A stretch of DNA of 29,102 nucleotides. Origin: DATFFO01 sp035250025 (lineage in GTDB: Bacteria; Actinomycetota; Acidimicrobiia; Spongiisociales; ZC4RG35). A program made the translations under genes and the position numbers. Positions 1 through 6,788 of the stretch are shown here, piece by piece. The notes under the pieces are model-generated. The model ran no database searches. It was given only the letters and a program-made list of their open reading frames with translations, and was not told the origin of the DNA. The DNA lies in contig DATFFO010000181.1 in NCBI GenBank assembly GCA_035250025.1, positions 1-29,102 on the forward strand, given 5' to 3'. How positions within the stretch are numbered: position 1 is the stretch's first letter; every line of letters begins with the position of its first letter.

Positions 1-10
1 CTTCGCTCAT
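1..10 (-). CDS. Start of a further minus-strand gene, cut by the window edge
   Basis: Reading the minus strand, the stop TGA of the RsbW-like ATPase (12-10) shares its last A with an ATG (10-8), followed by AGC GAA. This TGATG arrangement is the usual sign of a translationally coupled downstream gene. Only three codons (M-S-E) are visible, so no product can be named. In many actinobacteria an RsbW-like ATPase is coupled to an anti-sigma-factor antagonist (STAS domain) or a sigma-B-type factor. That would be a reasonable guess here, but it is inference only. Confidence 0.35.
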
Positions 11-402
11 CACACCGCCATTTCCTCGGGAGACGTGTCATCCAATGAGAAGCGGATCGTCTTGCCTCGGGGAGCGAAAGGCTCGACCGTCCAGTCCGGC
101 GCCAGTTGGTCCAGGATGTAGAGACCTCGTCCGGTTACGGCATCACGGGCCGGGATTCGTAGTTTGACAGTGCCCGGCCCGTCGTCACTCACTGAGAAAT
201 GCAAGATCGTCCCCTCCCGTCGCACCTCCAGGGTTGCCGACGCACCCGCATGAATCAGGGCGTTGGTGACGAGTTCCGTGACGAGCAGCTCGGCGTCTTC
301 CCTCACCTCTTGTTGGACCCGCCAATCGGTCAACAGGTCTCGAACAAAAGCCCGGGCGGCAGCCGGACTGGCAGGGTTCGCCGGCAGATCAAGGCGACTC
401 AC
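10..402 (-). CDS. RsbW/SpoIIAB-like ATP-binding protein (putative anti-sigma serine kinase)
   Basis: This 130-aa protein is a single HATPase_c_2 domain of the GHKL fold. The N-box is visible as ELLVTELVTNALIHAG (around residues 38-53), followed by the G1 box SDDGPG (around 72-77) and the G2 box GRGLYILDQL (around 91-100). Such short free-standing ATPases typically bind and inhibit an alternative sigma factor, or phosphorylate a STAS-domain antagonist, in the cytoplasm. The start is GTG at 402. A TAGACT hexamer lies six bases upstream, which suggests a leaderless transcript. The stop overlaps the ATG of the next minus-strand gene at the window edge, which fits a partner-switching operon. The partner sigma factor is not visible. 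Confidence 0.85.
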   Translation of the reverse strand: MSRLDLPANPASPAAARAFVRDLLTDWRVQQEVREDAELLVTELVTNALIHAGASATLEVRREGTILHFSVSDDGPGTVKLRIPARDAVTGRGLYILDQLAPDWTVEPFAPRGKTIRFSLDDTSPEEMAV

Positions 403-456
403 CTTCGGAGTCTAGAACCGCGGCCATTCGAAACCGGTGGCACACTGGGTGAGCGG

Positions 457-1803
457 TCAATTGAAGGCGAACACCAGTGGGAGAACCACCACAACGATGG
501 CTGCCCAGATGGCAAATGCAGGCATGTAGCTGGTCTGCCAGCGTTCGAGCCGGTGGAACGTCCCTTGCCCGGTGAGGAACCGCCAGGACAGCCAGGCGGT
601 CCCGGCCAGGCTGACGAGGAGCAGGACGTTGAGGCCGATGGCGGCGGTGCGGTTCGGCGTGAAACCCAAATCGCCGATGCGGGCGATCATCGCTCCCAGC
701 ACCATCAGGTCGAGCACCAGGGCGCTTCCGATGGCGACCAGTTGGATGCGGTCCATCCATCCGGGTGGCGCCGAGGGATCCCGGGCAGACATCGAGTACA
801 GGACGAGCCCGAGGACCACCACCAGCAGGGCATCGAAGATGCCGATGAGCTCACGATCGAACACCCCGCCCAGTCCGGTGGCGGCATAGACGATGGCTGC
901 GACGGCCAACATCACCGCGAACAGCGGAGTGAACACCATCGTGAGCACCGGCGCCATGTTCTCCACCACCCGCTGCTTGGACTCGACCAGCCATGAGGCC
1001 ACGATCACGGCCCCGGCCGCTCCGGACGGAAGCACCCATTCGGTGATCTGGTCGGGAGAAACACCAGTTGGCTCGAGGATGGCCACGGTGAGGGCCACCA
1101 GAACGCCGCCGCCGAGAGCGATCAGCGAGAAATAGATGAGCCACTCGCCCGTGAAACGGATGAAGTCCATGCGGCGCTCGTGGGATCGAACCATGCCGCT
1201 CATGTACGGGTAGGCCACCACGAACCACAGTACGACGGGCAGGTGCGCTGCCACCAGTAGCTCGGTGGCGGCTCCCTCGGCGAAGGGATAGACGTTGATG
1301 ACGATGGCGGCGATCACGAACGGGCCTGCCGTCAGCAGAGCCTGGCGTACGGTGAGTCGCCGACGGAGAGCGAAGTATGCGGCGAGATACGGCATCACGA
1401 AGAGGCTGGCGTTCCGAATCATCCAAGTCGGCTCTTCATCCGGGAACCCGGCGGCGAGCCGGGCGACCTGGATCGTGATGGCCGCCGCCACCGCCAGCAG
1501 CAGGACCTCGGGCCAGCCGCGGCCGGCGGGCTGGTCATGGTCGGCGTCCGAGACGATGAGCTGTCTCCAGAGCCTTCCGGTGTGCTCGCGGGCGAACTCC
1601 CGGGACAGCTCGTCGATGCTCCCCATTCGCTTGACCGCGACCAGGAAGGCCTCGTCGTCGGCGAGACCGGCTTCGGCGAGTTCAGCGATCTGATCCCGGA
1701 GATGGGCCTCCAGCTCCTCCACATCGCGGCCGTTTACCGCTGGGCCCTGTCCGACGAAGGCGCGCCATTCTGCGATGTCAAGCTCCAGTTGCTCCACGGT
1801 CAC
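457..1803 (-). CDS. Polytopic membrane protein with N-terminal permease-prefix domain
   Basis: The longer open frame extends to 2031, but the upstream part overlaps the PadR gene. The GTG at 1803 overlaps the PadR stop (GTGA) and begins exactly at the recognisable domain (EQLELDIAEWRAFV), so a 448-aa product is the better call. Residues about 1-75 look like the 'permease prefix' helical domain: a WR-V-G...DVEELEAHLRDQI pattern with a later DEAFLVAVKRMG stretch. The rest holds roughly ten or eleven hydrophobic segments and no enzyme motif. This domain is known from membrane proteins encoded directly after PadR regulators. The pair is probably a stress- or ligand-responsive membrane system controlled by PadR. 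Its function is unknown. Confidence 0.8.
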   Translation of the reverse strand: MTVEQLELDIAEWRAFVGQGPAVNGRDVEELEAHLRDQIAELAEAGLADDEAFLVAVKRMGSIDELSREFAREHTGRLWRQLIVSDADHDQPAGRGWPEVLLLAVAAAITIQVARLAAGFPDEEPTWMIRNASLFVMPYLAAYFALRRRLTVRQALLTAGPFVIAAIVINVYPFAEGAATELLVAAHLPVVLWFVVAYPYMSGMVRSHERRMDFIRFTGEWLIYFSLIALGGGVLVALTVAILEPTGVSPDQITEWVLPSGAAGAVIVASWLVESKQRVVENMAPVLTMVFTPLFAVMLAVAAIVYAATGLGGVFDRELIGIFDALLVVVLGLVLYSMSARDPSAPPGWMDRIQLVAIGSALVLDLMVLGAMIARIGDLGFTPNRTAAIGLNVLLLVSLAGTAWLSWRFLTGQGTFHRLERWQTSYMPAFAIWAAIVVVVLPLVFAFN

Positions 1804-2159
1804 GCCCTCCCCGGTGCGAACGGCAGCATGTCGACCCGACCCCAGATACCGCCCAATGCCCGCGTCACGGCGGCCCACTGACGTTTGTGCTCGTCGAGTG
1901 CCGCCTGGCCGTCCTCGGTGAGGGCGTAGTAACGGCGGCGTCGACCCTCCGGTGGTGTCCGCCACTCGGTGAGGACGTATCCGAGCCGATGGAGACGATG
2001 GAGCAGCGGGTAGAGCATACCGTCGGTCCATTCGAGCTCACCGTCGGAGAGCTCCCGCACGCGCTTGAGGATGGCGTATCCGTAACTCTCGCCCTCGGCG
2101 AGGATCGCCAGCACGAGCGGGGTGGCCGACGCAGCCACCAGGTCCTTATCTATCTGCAC
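1800..2159 (-). CDS. PadR-family transcriptional regulator
   Basis: This 119-aa winged-helix protein carries the PadR signature: PLVLAILAEGESYGYAILKRV (in part), then GMLYPLLHRLHRLGYV, and the wing GRRRRYYALTEDG. An ATG 60 bases further upstream is in frame. GTG at 2159 is preferred because it follows a good GGAGGA ribosome-binding site and places VQIDKDL at the N-terminus, as usual for the family. The last bases overlap the GTG of the membrane protein gene, so the two are almost certainly co-transcribed and co-translated. Members usually repress their own operon. The tandem 17-bp repeat just upstream (2190-2223) is a candidate operator. The C-terminal PadR dimerisation helix is short, as in class-2 PadR proteins. 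Confidence 0.9.
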   Translation of the reverse strand: MQIDKDLVAASATPLVLAILAEGESYGYAILKRVRELSDGELEWTDGMLYPLLHRLHRLGYVLTEWRTPPEGRRRRYYALTEDGQAALDEHKRQWAAVTRALGGIWGRVDMLPFAPGRA

Positions 2160-2189
2160 GACATCCTCCAAATACCTCGATCGAGAATG

Positions 2190-2223
2190 CATAGAAGCAC
2201 AAGGTACATAGAAGCACAAGGTA
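2190..2223. repeat. Perfect tandem 17-bp duplication upstream of padR
   Basis: The unit CATAGAAGCACAAGGTA occurs at 2190-2206 and again immediately at 2207-2223. On the minus strand each copy contains TTGTGC followed by TATG(T/C)A. The repeat therefore lies where the -35/-10 region of padR is expected, about 30-65 bases before its GTG. It could be a double regulator site or a duplicated promoter element. A 10-bp palindrome, CTCGATCGAG, lies at 2176-2185, between the repeat and the ribosome-binding site. Confidence 0.7.
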
Positions 2224-2333
2224 AGGTCGCCCGCAAGGGGGAAGGCGGCGCCCTCACGGGGCCCGGTCGACCACCGCCATCGTCCCTAGGTAGCGAGCGC
2301 AATGGACTCGCCTGGCTGGTGAGAATCTAAGTA

Positions 2334-2362
2334 TTGACTTATATAAGTTTGAACTGTAGTAT
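2334..2362 (+). promoter_or_regulatory. Promoter of the split ArsR/SRPBCC operon with embedded palindrome
   Basis: TTGACT (2334-2339) and TAGTAT (2357-2362) are separated by exactly 17 bases, a sigma-70-type promoter. The perfect 12-bp palindrome ACTTATATAAGT (2337-2348) overlaps the -35 element and the spacer. This is the usual position for an ArsR autorepression operator. Only nine bases separate the -10 hexamer from the ATG at 2372, so the mRNA is probably leaderless or nearly so. The element stands out as AT-rich against a GC-rich background. Confidence 0.75.
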
Positions 2363-2371
2363 TTGTGCGCG

Positions 2372-2761
2372 ATGCACGCCTTCGACGTCCTCGGCGACCC
2401 GGTGAGAAGGAGGATCCTGGATCTGCTCGCCGATGGCGAGCAGGCGGCGGGTGCCATCGCTGACGTCATCCAGGCGGAGTTCGGGATCTCCCAGCCGGCC
2501 GTGTCACAACATCTCCGGGTGCTTCGCGAGAGCGGGTTCACGACCGTACGAGCGGAAGGGGCGCGCCGCCTCTACGCGGTCGAATCTGCACCCCTGGAGG
2601 AGGTCGACATGTGGTTGGAGAAGTTCCGCCGCTTCTGGGATCAACACCTCGACGCCCTGGCTACAGAATTGGTCAGAGGCAAGCGGGAGCGGCGGGCGAA
2701 GGATGGGGCCGATGACGGGACCGTCAGGAAGCAAACGGACGAGAAGGAGAAGGACAGATGA
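2372..2761 (+). CDS. ArsR-family winged-helix regulator
   Basis: This 129-aa protein begins MHAFDVLGDPVRRRILDLL and has the helix-turn-helix GISQPAVSQHLRVLRESGFT (about residues 42-61), followed by the wing VRAEGARRLYAVE. No cysteine pair for metal sensing is seen. It belongs to the ArsR group that accompanies AHSA1/SRPBCC proteins rather than the arsenic sensors. The C-terminal 30 residues are highly charged. ATG at 2372 is chosen over a TTG nine bases upstream because it fits the family start and the promoter position. The stop overlaps the ATG of the SRPBCC gene (ATGA). The likely role is repression of its own operon through the spacer palindrome, with a hydrophobic ligand sensed via the partner (inference). 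Confidence 0.9.
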   Translation: MHAFDVLGDPVRRRILDLLADGEQAAGAIADVIQAEFGISQPAVSQHLRVLRESGFTTVRAEGARRLYAVESAPLEEVDMWLEKFRRFWDQHLDALATELVRGKRERRAKDGADDGTVRKQTDEKEKDR

Positions 2762-3390
2762 TTGTCGACATGCCCAACCAGATCGGAGCCATCCAGCGGG
2801 AGGTGGGCACGCAGGAGAGTGACGGAGGCGAGCTCGTCGCCGTGGTCCTCCGTCGCACCTACCCGGCGGCGATCGAGGACGTGTGGGACGCACTCACCGA
2901 CCCCGATCGTGTCAAGCGTTGGTTCATGCCGCTCCACGGCGACCTGCGAGTCGGCGGCACGTTCCAGCTGGAGGGAAACGCCGGCGGTGACATCCTGGAG
3001 TGCGAGCCACCGCGCCGGATCAAGGTGACGTTCGGCGGGCCGTCCAGCCTCGTGGAGCTGCGTCTGACCGGAGACGACGATGACGAGACAGTTCTCGAGC
3101 TGGAGCACACCGTGCCCATCGAGATGGCGGGAAGCACGGCAGGCGCCCTGTACGTGGGCCCGGGGTGGGACGGTGCGTTCCTGGCCCTCGACCTGTTCTT
3201 CCAGGGCGAGATCGCCGACGACCCGGTGGCGGCCGCCAATTCGCCCGAGGGCCTGGAGTTCTCGAAGCAGTCGATCGATGCCTGGGTGACGACGGTCGAA
3301 ACGTCCGGGACGGCCACTGCCGACGAGATCGCGGCGGCCACGGCGGCAGCCCGTGCCCAATTCACTCCGGATACGGGCGCGGACGACTGA
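2758..3390 (+). CDS. SRPBCC/AHSA1-family protein
   Basis: This 210-aa protein belongs to the Activator-of-Hsp90-ATPase-homologue 1 branch of the START/Bet v1-like fold. The typical opening is visible as VVLRRTYPAAIEDVWDALTDPDRVKRWFMP (split around residues 29-58), then GDLRVGGTF and the ECEPPRRIKVTF strand. The family forms a deep hydrophobic cavity and is thought to bind lipophilic small molecules. Catalytic activity is generally not established. The ATG overlaps the ArsR stop, so the two are translationally coupled. Compared with short family members it has a C-terminal extension rich in Ala/Asp, ending DTGADD. Pairing with ArsR is common in actinobacteria. A sensor-regulator relationship is inferred. 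Confidence 0.85.
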   Translation: MIVDMPNQIGAIQREVGTQESDGGELVAVVLRRTYPAAIEDVWDALTDPDRVKRWFMPLHGDLRVGGTFQLEGNAGGDILECEPPRRIKVTFGGPSSLVELRLTGDDDDETVLELEHTVPIEMAGSTAGALYVGPGWDGAFLALDLFFQGEIADDPVAAANSPEGLEFSKQSIDAWVTTVETSGTATADEIAAATAAARAQFTPDTGADD

Positions 3391-3442
3391 GGCCGGCGGC
3401 GGCCGGTACGATCCACCCCATCCGAGCGGGAGATTGCAGCCG

Positions 3443-3736
3443 ATGAAGTTCAGCCAGCACATTGTCGTCAACGTCGCCGACGAGTCGGCCTTGCTAACCC
3501 TGATGGACGAAGCCGGCGGCGACACCGCGCCGGGCGGCCTCCTGGGAATGCGCGTCCTCAAGTTCCGGGACAAGCCGGGTCGTTATGTGATCCAGGCCGA
3601 CTTCGACTCGTGGGAGAGTGCCGAGCAGAGCAACGATCGACCCGAGACGCAGGAGTGGGCGGGACGACTGGCGAGCGTCATCGAAGGCGACCCCAAGTAC
3701 GAGAACCTCGACGTGCTGCGCGAGATGACCCCCTGA
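3443..3736 (+). CDS. Small conserved protein, possibly dimeric alpha/beta-barrel (ABM-like)
   Basis: This 97-aa protein starts MKFSQHIVVNVADESALLTLM. The pattern of a beta strand, a helix, then RYVIQADFDSWESAEQSNDRPETQEW with a final helix resembles the ferredoxin-like dimeric alpha/beta-barrel fold of antibiotic-biosynthesis-monooxygenase-type proteins. No cofactor or catalytic residue can be assigned. The ATG at 3443 is chosen because the upstream in-frame extension is a low-quality overlap with the previous gene's 3' end. It lies 52 bases after the SRPBCC stop on the same strand and may be the third gene of that operon. The product is a hypothetical cytoplasmic protein. Confidence 0.65.
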   Translation: MKFSQHIVVNVADESALLTLMDEAGGDTAPGGLLGMRVLKFRDKPGRYVIQADFDSWESAEQSNDRPETQEWAGRLASVIEGDPKYENLDVLREMTP

Positions 3737-3759
3737 CGACCCGCTGACCCGCTCCAGGG

Positions 3760-3789
3760 TTGACAGGAAACCATTTGGTTTCCTATTAT
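3760..3789 (+). promoter_or_regulatory. Promoter of fused ArsR-SRPBCC gene with spacer-filling inverted repeat
   Basis: A consensus -35 TTGACA (3760-3765) and -10 TATTAT (3784-3789) flank an 18-base spacer. An inverted repeat with 9-bp arms, AGGAAACCA / TGGTTTCCT and a TT centre (3765-3784), fills the spacer precisely and reaches into both hexamers. A repressor bound here would block RNA polymerase, so this is a strong candidate autorepression operator for the ArsR domain encoded directly downstream. The ATG follows the -10 by ten bases, suggesting a nearly leaderless transcript. Confidence 0.8.
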
Positions 3790-3799
3790 CGCTCGCAGG

Positions 3800-4561
3800 A
3801 TGGAATTGGTTTTCAAGGCCCTGGCCGATCCAACCCGACGGGCGCTGCTCGACGACCTCTTCGTCGACGACGGCCAGACGCTGTCTGCCCTGGTCGCCCG
3901 ATTCGACATGACCCGTGTGGCCGTGGCCAAGCACCTGGGGATTCTGGAAGAGGCTGGCCTCGTGGTGACGAAACGACGGGGCCGGGAGAAGCTGCACTTC
4001 CTCAACCCGATTCCAATCCGGCTCGTCCATGACCGGTGGGTGAGCAAGTACACGGAGAAATGGGCCGCCGGACTGGTCGGCCTCAGGAACGAACTGGAGC
4101 GCACCATGGAGAAGGTCTACGAGATCTATATCCGCACCACCCCCGAGAGGCTGTGGGAGGCGATCACCGATCCGGCGATTCGGGCCAGGTACCACTTCGG
4201 CTCGAGCATCGAGTCCGACTGGACCGAGGGGTCGAAGTACCTGCAGGTCCATCCCGGAGCCGACGGTCCCCTGTCGGAGGGCGAGAACGTCGTGGTCGAC
4301 CCGCCCCGCAAGCTGGTGCAGTCGATGCGGGCACTCTGGGGTCCGGAGGTGATCGAAGAGGGAACAAGTCGGGTGACGTGGGAGATCGAGCCGGTCGGCG
4401 ATTCGTGCCGGCTGACCGTCACCCACGACCAGCTGCGCGACGGCGCCAACGAAGAGCTCTTCGGCGGCTGGCCGATGATCATGTCCGGCCTCAAGACCTG
4501 GCTCGAGACTGGCGATACCCTGACGACCCCCGGCTCCTTGATGTACGGAGGAGAACGATGA
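3800..4561 (+). CDS. ArsR HTH fused to SRPBCC/AHSA1 domain
   Basis: This 253-aa two-domain protein has an ArsR-type winged helix at residues about 1-90: MELVFKALADPTRRALLDDL, helix-turn-helix MTRVAVAKHLGILEEAGLV, wing KRRGREKLHFLNP. It is followed by an AHSA1/SRPBCC domain at about 105-245, with KVYEIYIRTTPERLWEAITD, YHFGSSIESDWTEGSKY and VTHDQLRDG. Fusing the DNA-binding and cavity domains in one chain supports the idea that the SRPBCC part senses a ligand for the ArsR part. Its promoter carries an inverted repeat that is probably its own operator. The stop overlaps the ATG of the DUF1905 gene. The same two domains occur as separate genes at 2372-3390. Confidence 0.9.
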   Translation: MELVFKALADPTRRALLDDLFVDDGQTLSALVARFDMTRVAVAKHLGILEEAGLVVTKRRGREKLHFLNPIPIRLVHDRWVSKYTEKWAAGLVGLRNELERTMEKVYEIYIRTTPERLWEAITDPAIRARYHFGSSIESDWTEGSKYLQVHPGADGPLSEGENVVVDPPRKLVQSMRALWGPEVIEEGTSRVTWEIEPVGDSCRLTVTHDQLRDGANEELFGGWPMIMSGLKTWLETGDTLTTPGSLMYGGER

Positions 4562-4830
4562 GCGACCTGGACAAGACCTTCACCGGCACGCTCGAGAAGA
4601 GCGCCGCCCCCGGCGGCTGGACCTACCTCGTGACCGACTGGACCGCCGACTACTTCGGCACCCGGGGCCTCGTCCGGGTGGCGGGCACGGTGGACGGGCA
4701 CCCTTTCACCGGCTCGTTCATGGCTCTGGGCGACGGCAGCCACAAGCTGGCGATCAAGGCCGAACTGCGGGCGGCCATCGCCAAGGCGGAAGGCGACAGT
4801 GTCACCGTGCATCTCAGCCGGCGCCTCTGA
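4558..4830 (+). CDS. DUF1905 domain protein
   Basis: This 90-aa protein consists of one DUF1905 beta-barrel domain. Visible markers are FTGTLEKSAAPGGWTYLVTD at the N-terminus, the RGLVRVAGTVDGHPFTGSFM strand pair, GSHKLAIKAELRAAIAKAEGD, and the terminal VTVHLSRRL. The domain often occurs alone or fused in front of YdeI/OmdA-type domains. Its biochemical role is not established. The ATG overlaps the stop of the ArsR-SRPBCC gene by four bases, so it is expressed from the same palindrome-controlled promoter. A separate YdeI-family gene is present at 27150-27734, not fused to it. Confidence 0.8.
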   Translation: MSDLDKTFTGTLEKSAAPGGWTYLVTDWTADYFGTRGLVRVAGTVDGHPFTGSFMALGDGSHKLAIKAELRAAIAKAEGDSVTVHLSRRL

Positions 4831-5027
4831 GTCGTGCCAGCACGCCGAATTCCTAACGGCCGGGATCGTAAGCGGCCTGAGCCGGGGGCGGGGGCGCCGC
4901 CTGTCACCCCGTCGCCTCAACACTTCATGCCCCGTTATGGTCGGCATGCCCCCTGCATGGAGCGTCTGGCATCGCGAATCCCATCGAGGACTATGGACTG
5001 ATCGGTGATCTGGAGACGGCGGCGCTG

Positions 5028-6788
5028 GTGTGCCGCAACGGCTCCATCGACTGGCTGTGCCTCCCTCGTTTCGACTCGGGCGCCTGCTTCGCCGCCCTGC
5101 TGGGAGGGCCCGAGTACGGGCGCTGGCTCCTCGCACCCGCCGATCCCGATGCCAAGGTGAGGCGCCGTTACCGGGGCGACACGCTCGTACTGGAAACGGA
5201 GTTCACCACGCCCGGCGGGACGGTGCGCCTGATCGACTTCATGCCCCCGCAGGGGGCAGTCGGCACGTCCCAGCACGACGTCATCCGCATCGTCGAAGGC
5301 GTCGAAGGCCGGGTGCCGATGGCCATGGAGTTGCGGCTTCGTTTCGACTACGGCTCAGTGATGCCCTGGACCAAGACAAGCGACGGCATTTTGCGGGCGG
5401 TGGCAGGACCGGACTCTGTGACCATACGCACGCCGGTATCGCTCGAGTCCGAGGCCGACGCCACGGTCGCACGGTTCGAGGTGGCAGCCGGCCAGAGGGT
5501 GCCGTTCGTGCTCGCCTGGAAGCCATCCCACCTTGCTCCGCCCGAGGCGGCCGACCCCGATGGGGCGCTGCGGCTCACGGAGCAGTGGTGGCAGGAATGG
5601 GCGGATGCTTGCCAGATCAGGAGCGAGCACCGCGACCTGGTAGTCCGCTCGCTCATCACGCTCAGGGGCCTCACCTACGCGCCCACCGGTGGGATCGTGG
5701 CCGCTCCCACGACCTCACTCCCGGAACGGATCGGCGGAGAGCGCAACTGGGACTACCGGTTCGTGTGGCTGCGCGACGCCACATTCACCCTCTACGCCCT
5801 CAGCGTGGGCGGCTATGAAGCCGAGGCACGAAGTTGGCGAGATTGGCTGCTGCGGGCGGCTGCCGGCAGTCCGGCCGATCTCCGCATCATGTATGGCCTG
5901 GCGGGGGAGCGTCGGCTGCCCGAAATGGAGCTGCCCTGGCTTCCGGGCTACGAAGGCTCCCGGCCGGTGAGGGTGGGCAACGGGGCCTATCTGCAATTCC
6001 AGATGGACACGTTCGGTGAGGTCATCGACGCCCTGTACGTGGCGCGCGAGCGTGGCCTCGAGCCCGAGGAGGAGGCGTGGGAGTTGCAAGTAGCCCTGCT
6101 GGAGTTCCTGGAGGGCAACTGGCAGCGGGCCGACCACGGGTTGTGGGAAGTGCGGGGCCCTGCCCGGCCTTTCACTCACTCCCGACTCATGTCGTGGGTG
6201 GCGTTCGACCGGGCGGTCAAGACGCTCGAGCGGACACCGATCGACGGGCCTGCCGAACGCTGGCAGAAGATCCGCGATGAAATCCGTTCCGAGATCATGA
6301 CCCGCGGCTACGACGCCTCCCGCAACACCTTCGTCCAGTCGTACGGGTCGGACGCTCTGGACGCGGCGCTGTTGCTGATCCCCCAGGTCGGCTTTCTCGA
6401 GCCGAACGACAGCCGGGTGGTGGGAACCGTCGAAGCCGTGCTGGAGGATTTGAGCATGACCGACGCCCTGATCCGCCGCTACCGGACCGAAGAGACCGAC
6501 GATGGTCTGGCCGGTCACGAGGGCGCTTTCATCATCTGCTCCTTCTGGATGGTGGACGCCCTCGCCCTGATGGGCCGGAGGGAGGAGGCTCGCCGGCGGT
6601 TCGACGTCTTGACCGGCCTTGCCAACGATCTCGGGCTCCTGGCAGAGGAGTACGACCCCGTGGCCGGGCACATGTTGGGGAATTTCCCCCAGGCGTTCAG
6701 CCATGTCGGGTTGATCGACTCCGCCGACACACTGGCCGATCGTCACCACGGTCCGGCGATCACAAGGGGAGGGGTGACGCCCTCATGA
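5028..6788 (+). CDS. GH15 glucoamylase/trehalase-family glycoside hydrolase, 5' end abnormal
   Basis: The frame gives 586 aa from GTG 5028. It contains the GH15 core: GSIDWLCLPRFDSGACFA at the start, GGERNWDYRFVWLRDATFTL (about 237-256) with the catalytic-site region, WEVRGPARPFTHSRLMSW, and GNFPQAFSHVGLI near the C-terminus. The family hydrolyses alpha-glucosides, including trehalose, to glucose. The conserved N-terminus IEDYGLIGDLETAALV is encoded just upstream in the same frame (from 4983). No ATG, GTG or TTG lies between the in-frame stop at 4878-4880 and 5028. The nearest ATG (4957) is one base out of frame. A small indel, an assembly error or a non-standard start is likely. The stop overlaps the dehydrogenase ATG (ATGA). 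Confidence 0.85.
   Translation: MCRNGSIDWLCLPRFDSGACFAALLGGPEYGRWLLAPADPDAKVRRRYRGDTLVLETEFTTPGGTVRLIDFMPPQGAVGTSQHDVIRIVEGVEGRVPMAMELRLRFDYGSVMPWTKTSDGILRAVAGPDSVTIRTPVSLESEADATVARFEVAAGQRVPFVLAWKPSHLAPPEAADPDGALRLTEQWWQEWADACQIRSEHRDLVVRSLITLRGLTYAPTGGIVAAPTTSLPERIGGERNWDYRFVWLRDATFTLYALSVGGYEAEARSWRDWLLRAAAGSPADLRIMYGLAGERRLPEMELPWLPGYEGSRPVRVGNGAYLQFQMDTFGEVIDALYVARERGLEPEEEAWELQVALLEFLEGNWQRADHGLWEVRGPARPFTHSRLMSWVAFDRAVKTLERTPIDGPAERWQKIRDEIRSEIMTRGYDASRNTFVQSYGSDALDAALLLIPQVGFLEPNDSRVVGTVEAVLEDLSMTDALIRRYRTEETDDGLAGHEGAFIICSFWMVDALALMGRREEARRRFDVLTGLANDLGLLAEEYDPVAGHMLGNFPQAFSHVGLIDSADTLADRHHGPAITRGGVTPS

Noticed and set aside
199..996. 265-aa plus-strand frame
   Set aside because: It is antisense to the RsbW-like and membrane protein genes, with a composition typical of a shadow frame (Gln/His/Glu-rich).
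457..2031. 524-aa version of the membrane protein
   Set aside because: The extra 76 N-terminal residues overlap the PadR gene in another frame and are Arg/Pro-rich out-of-frame sequence; GTG 1803 is the better start.
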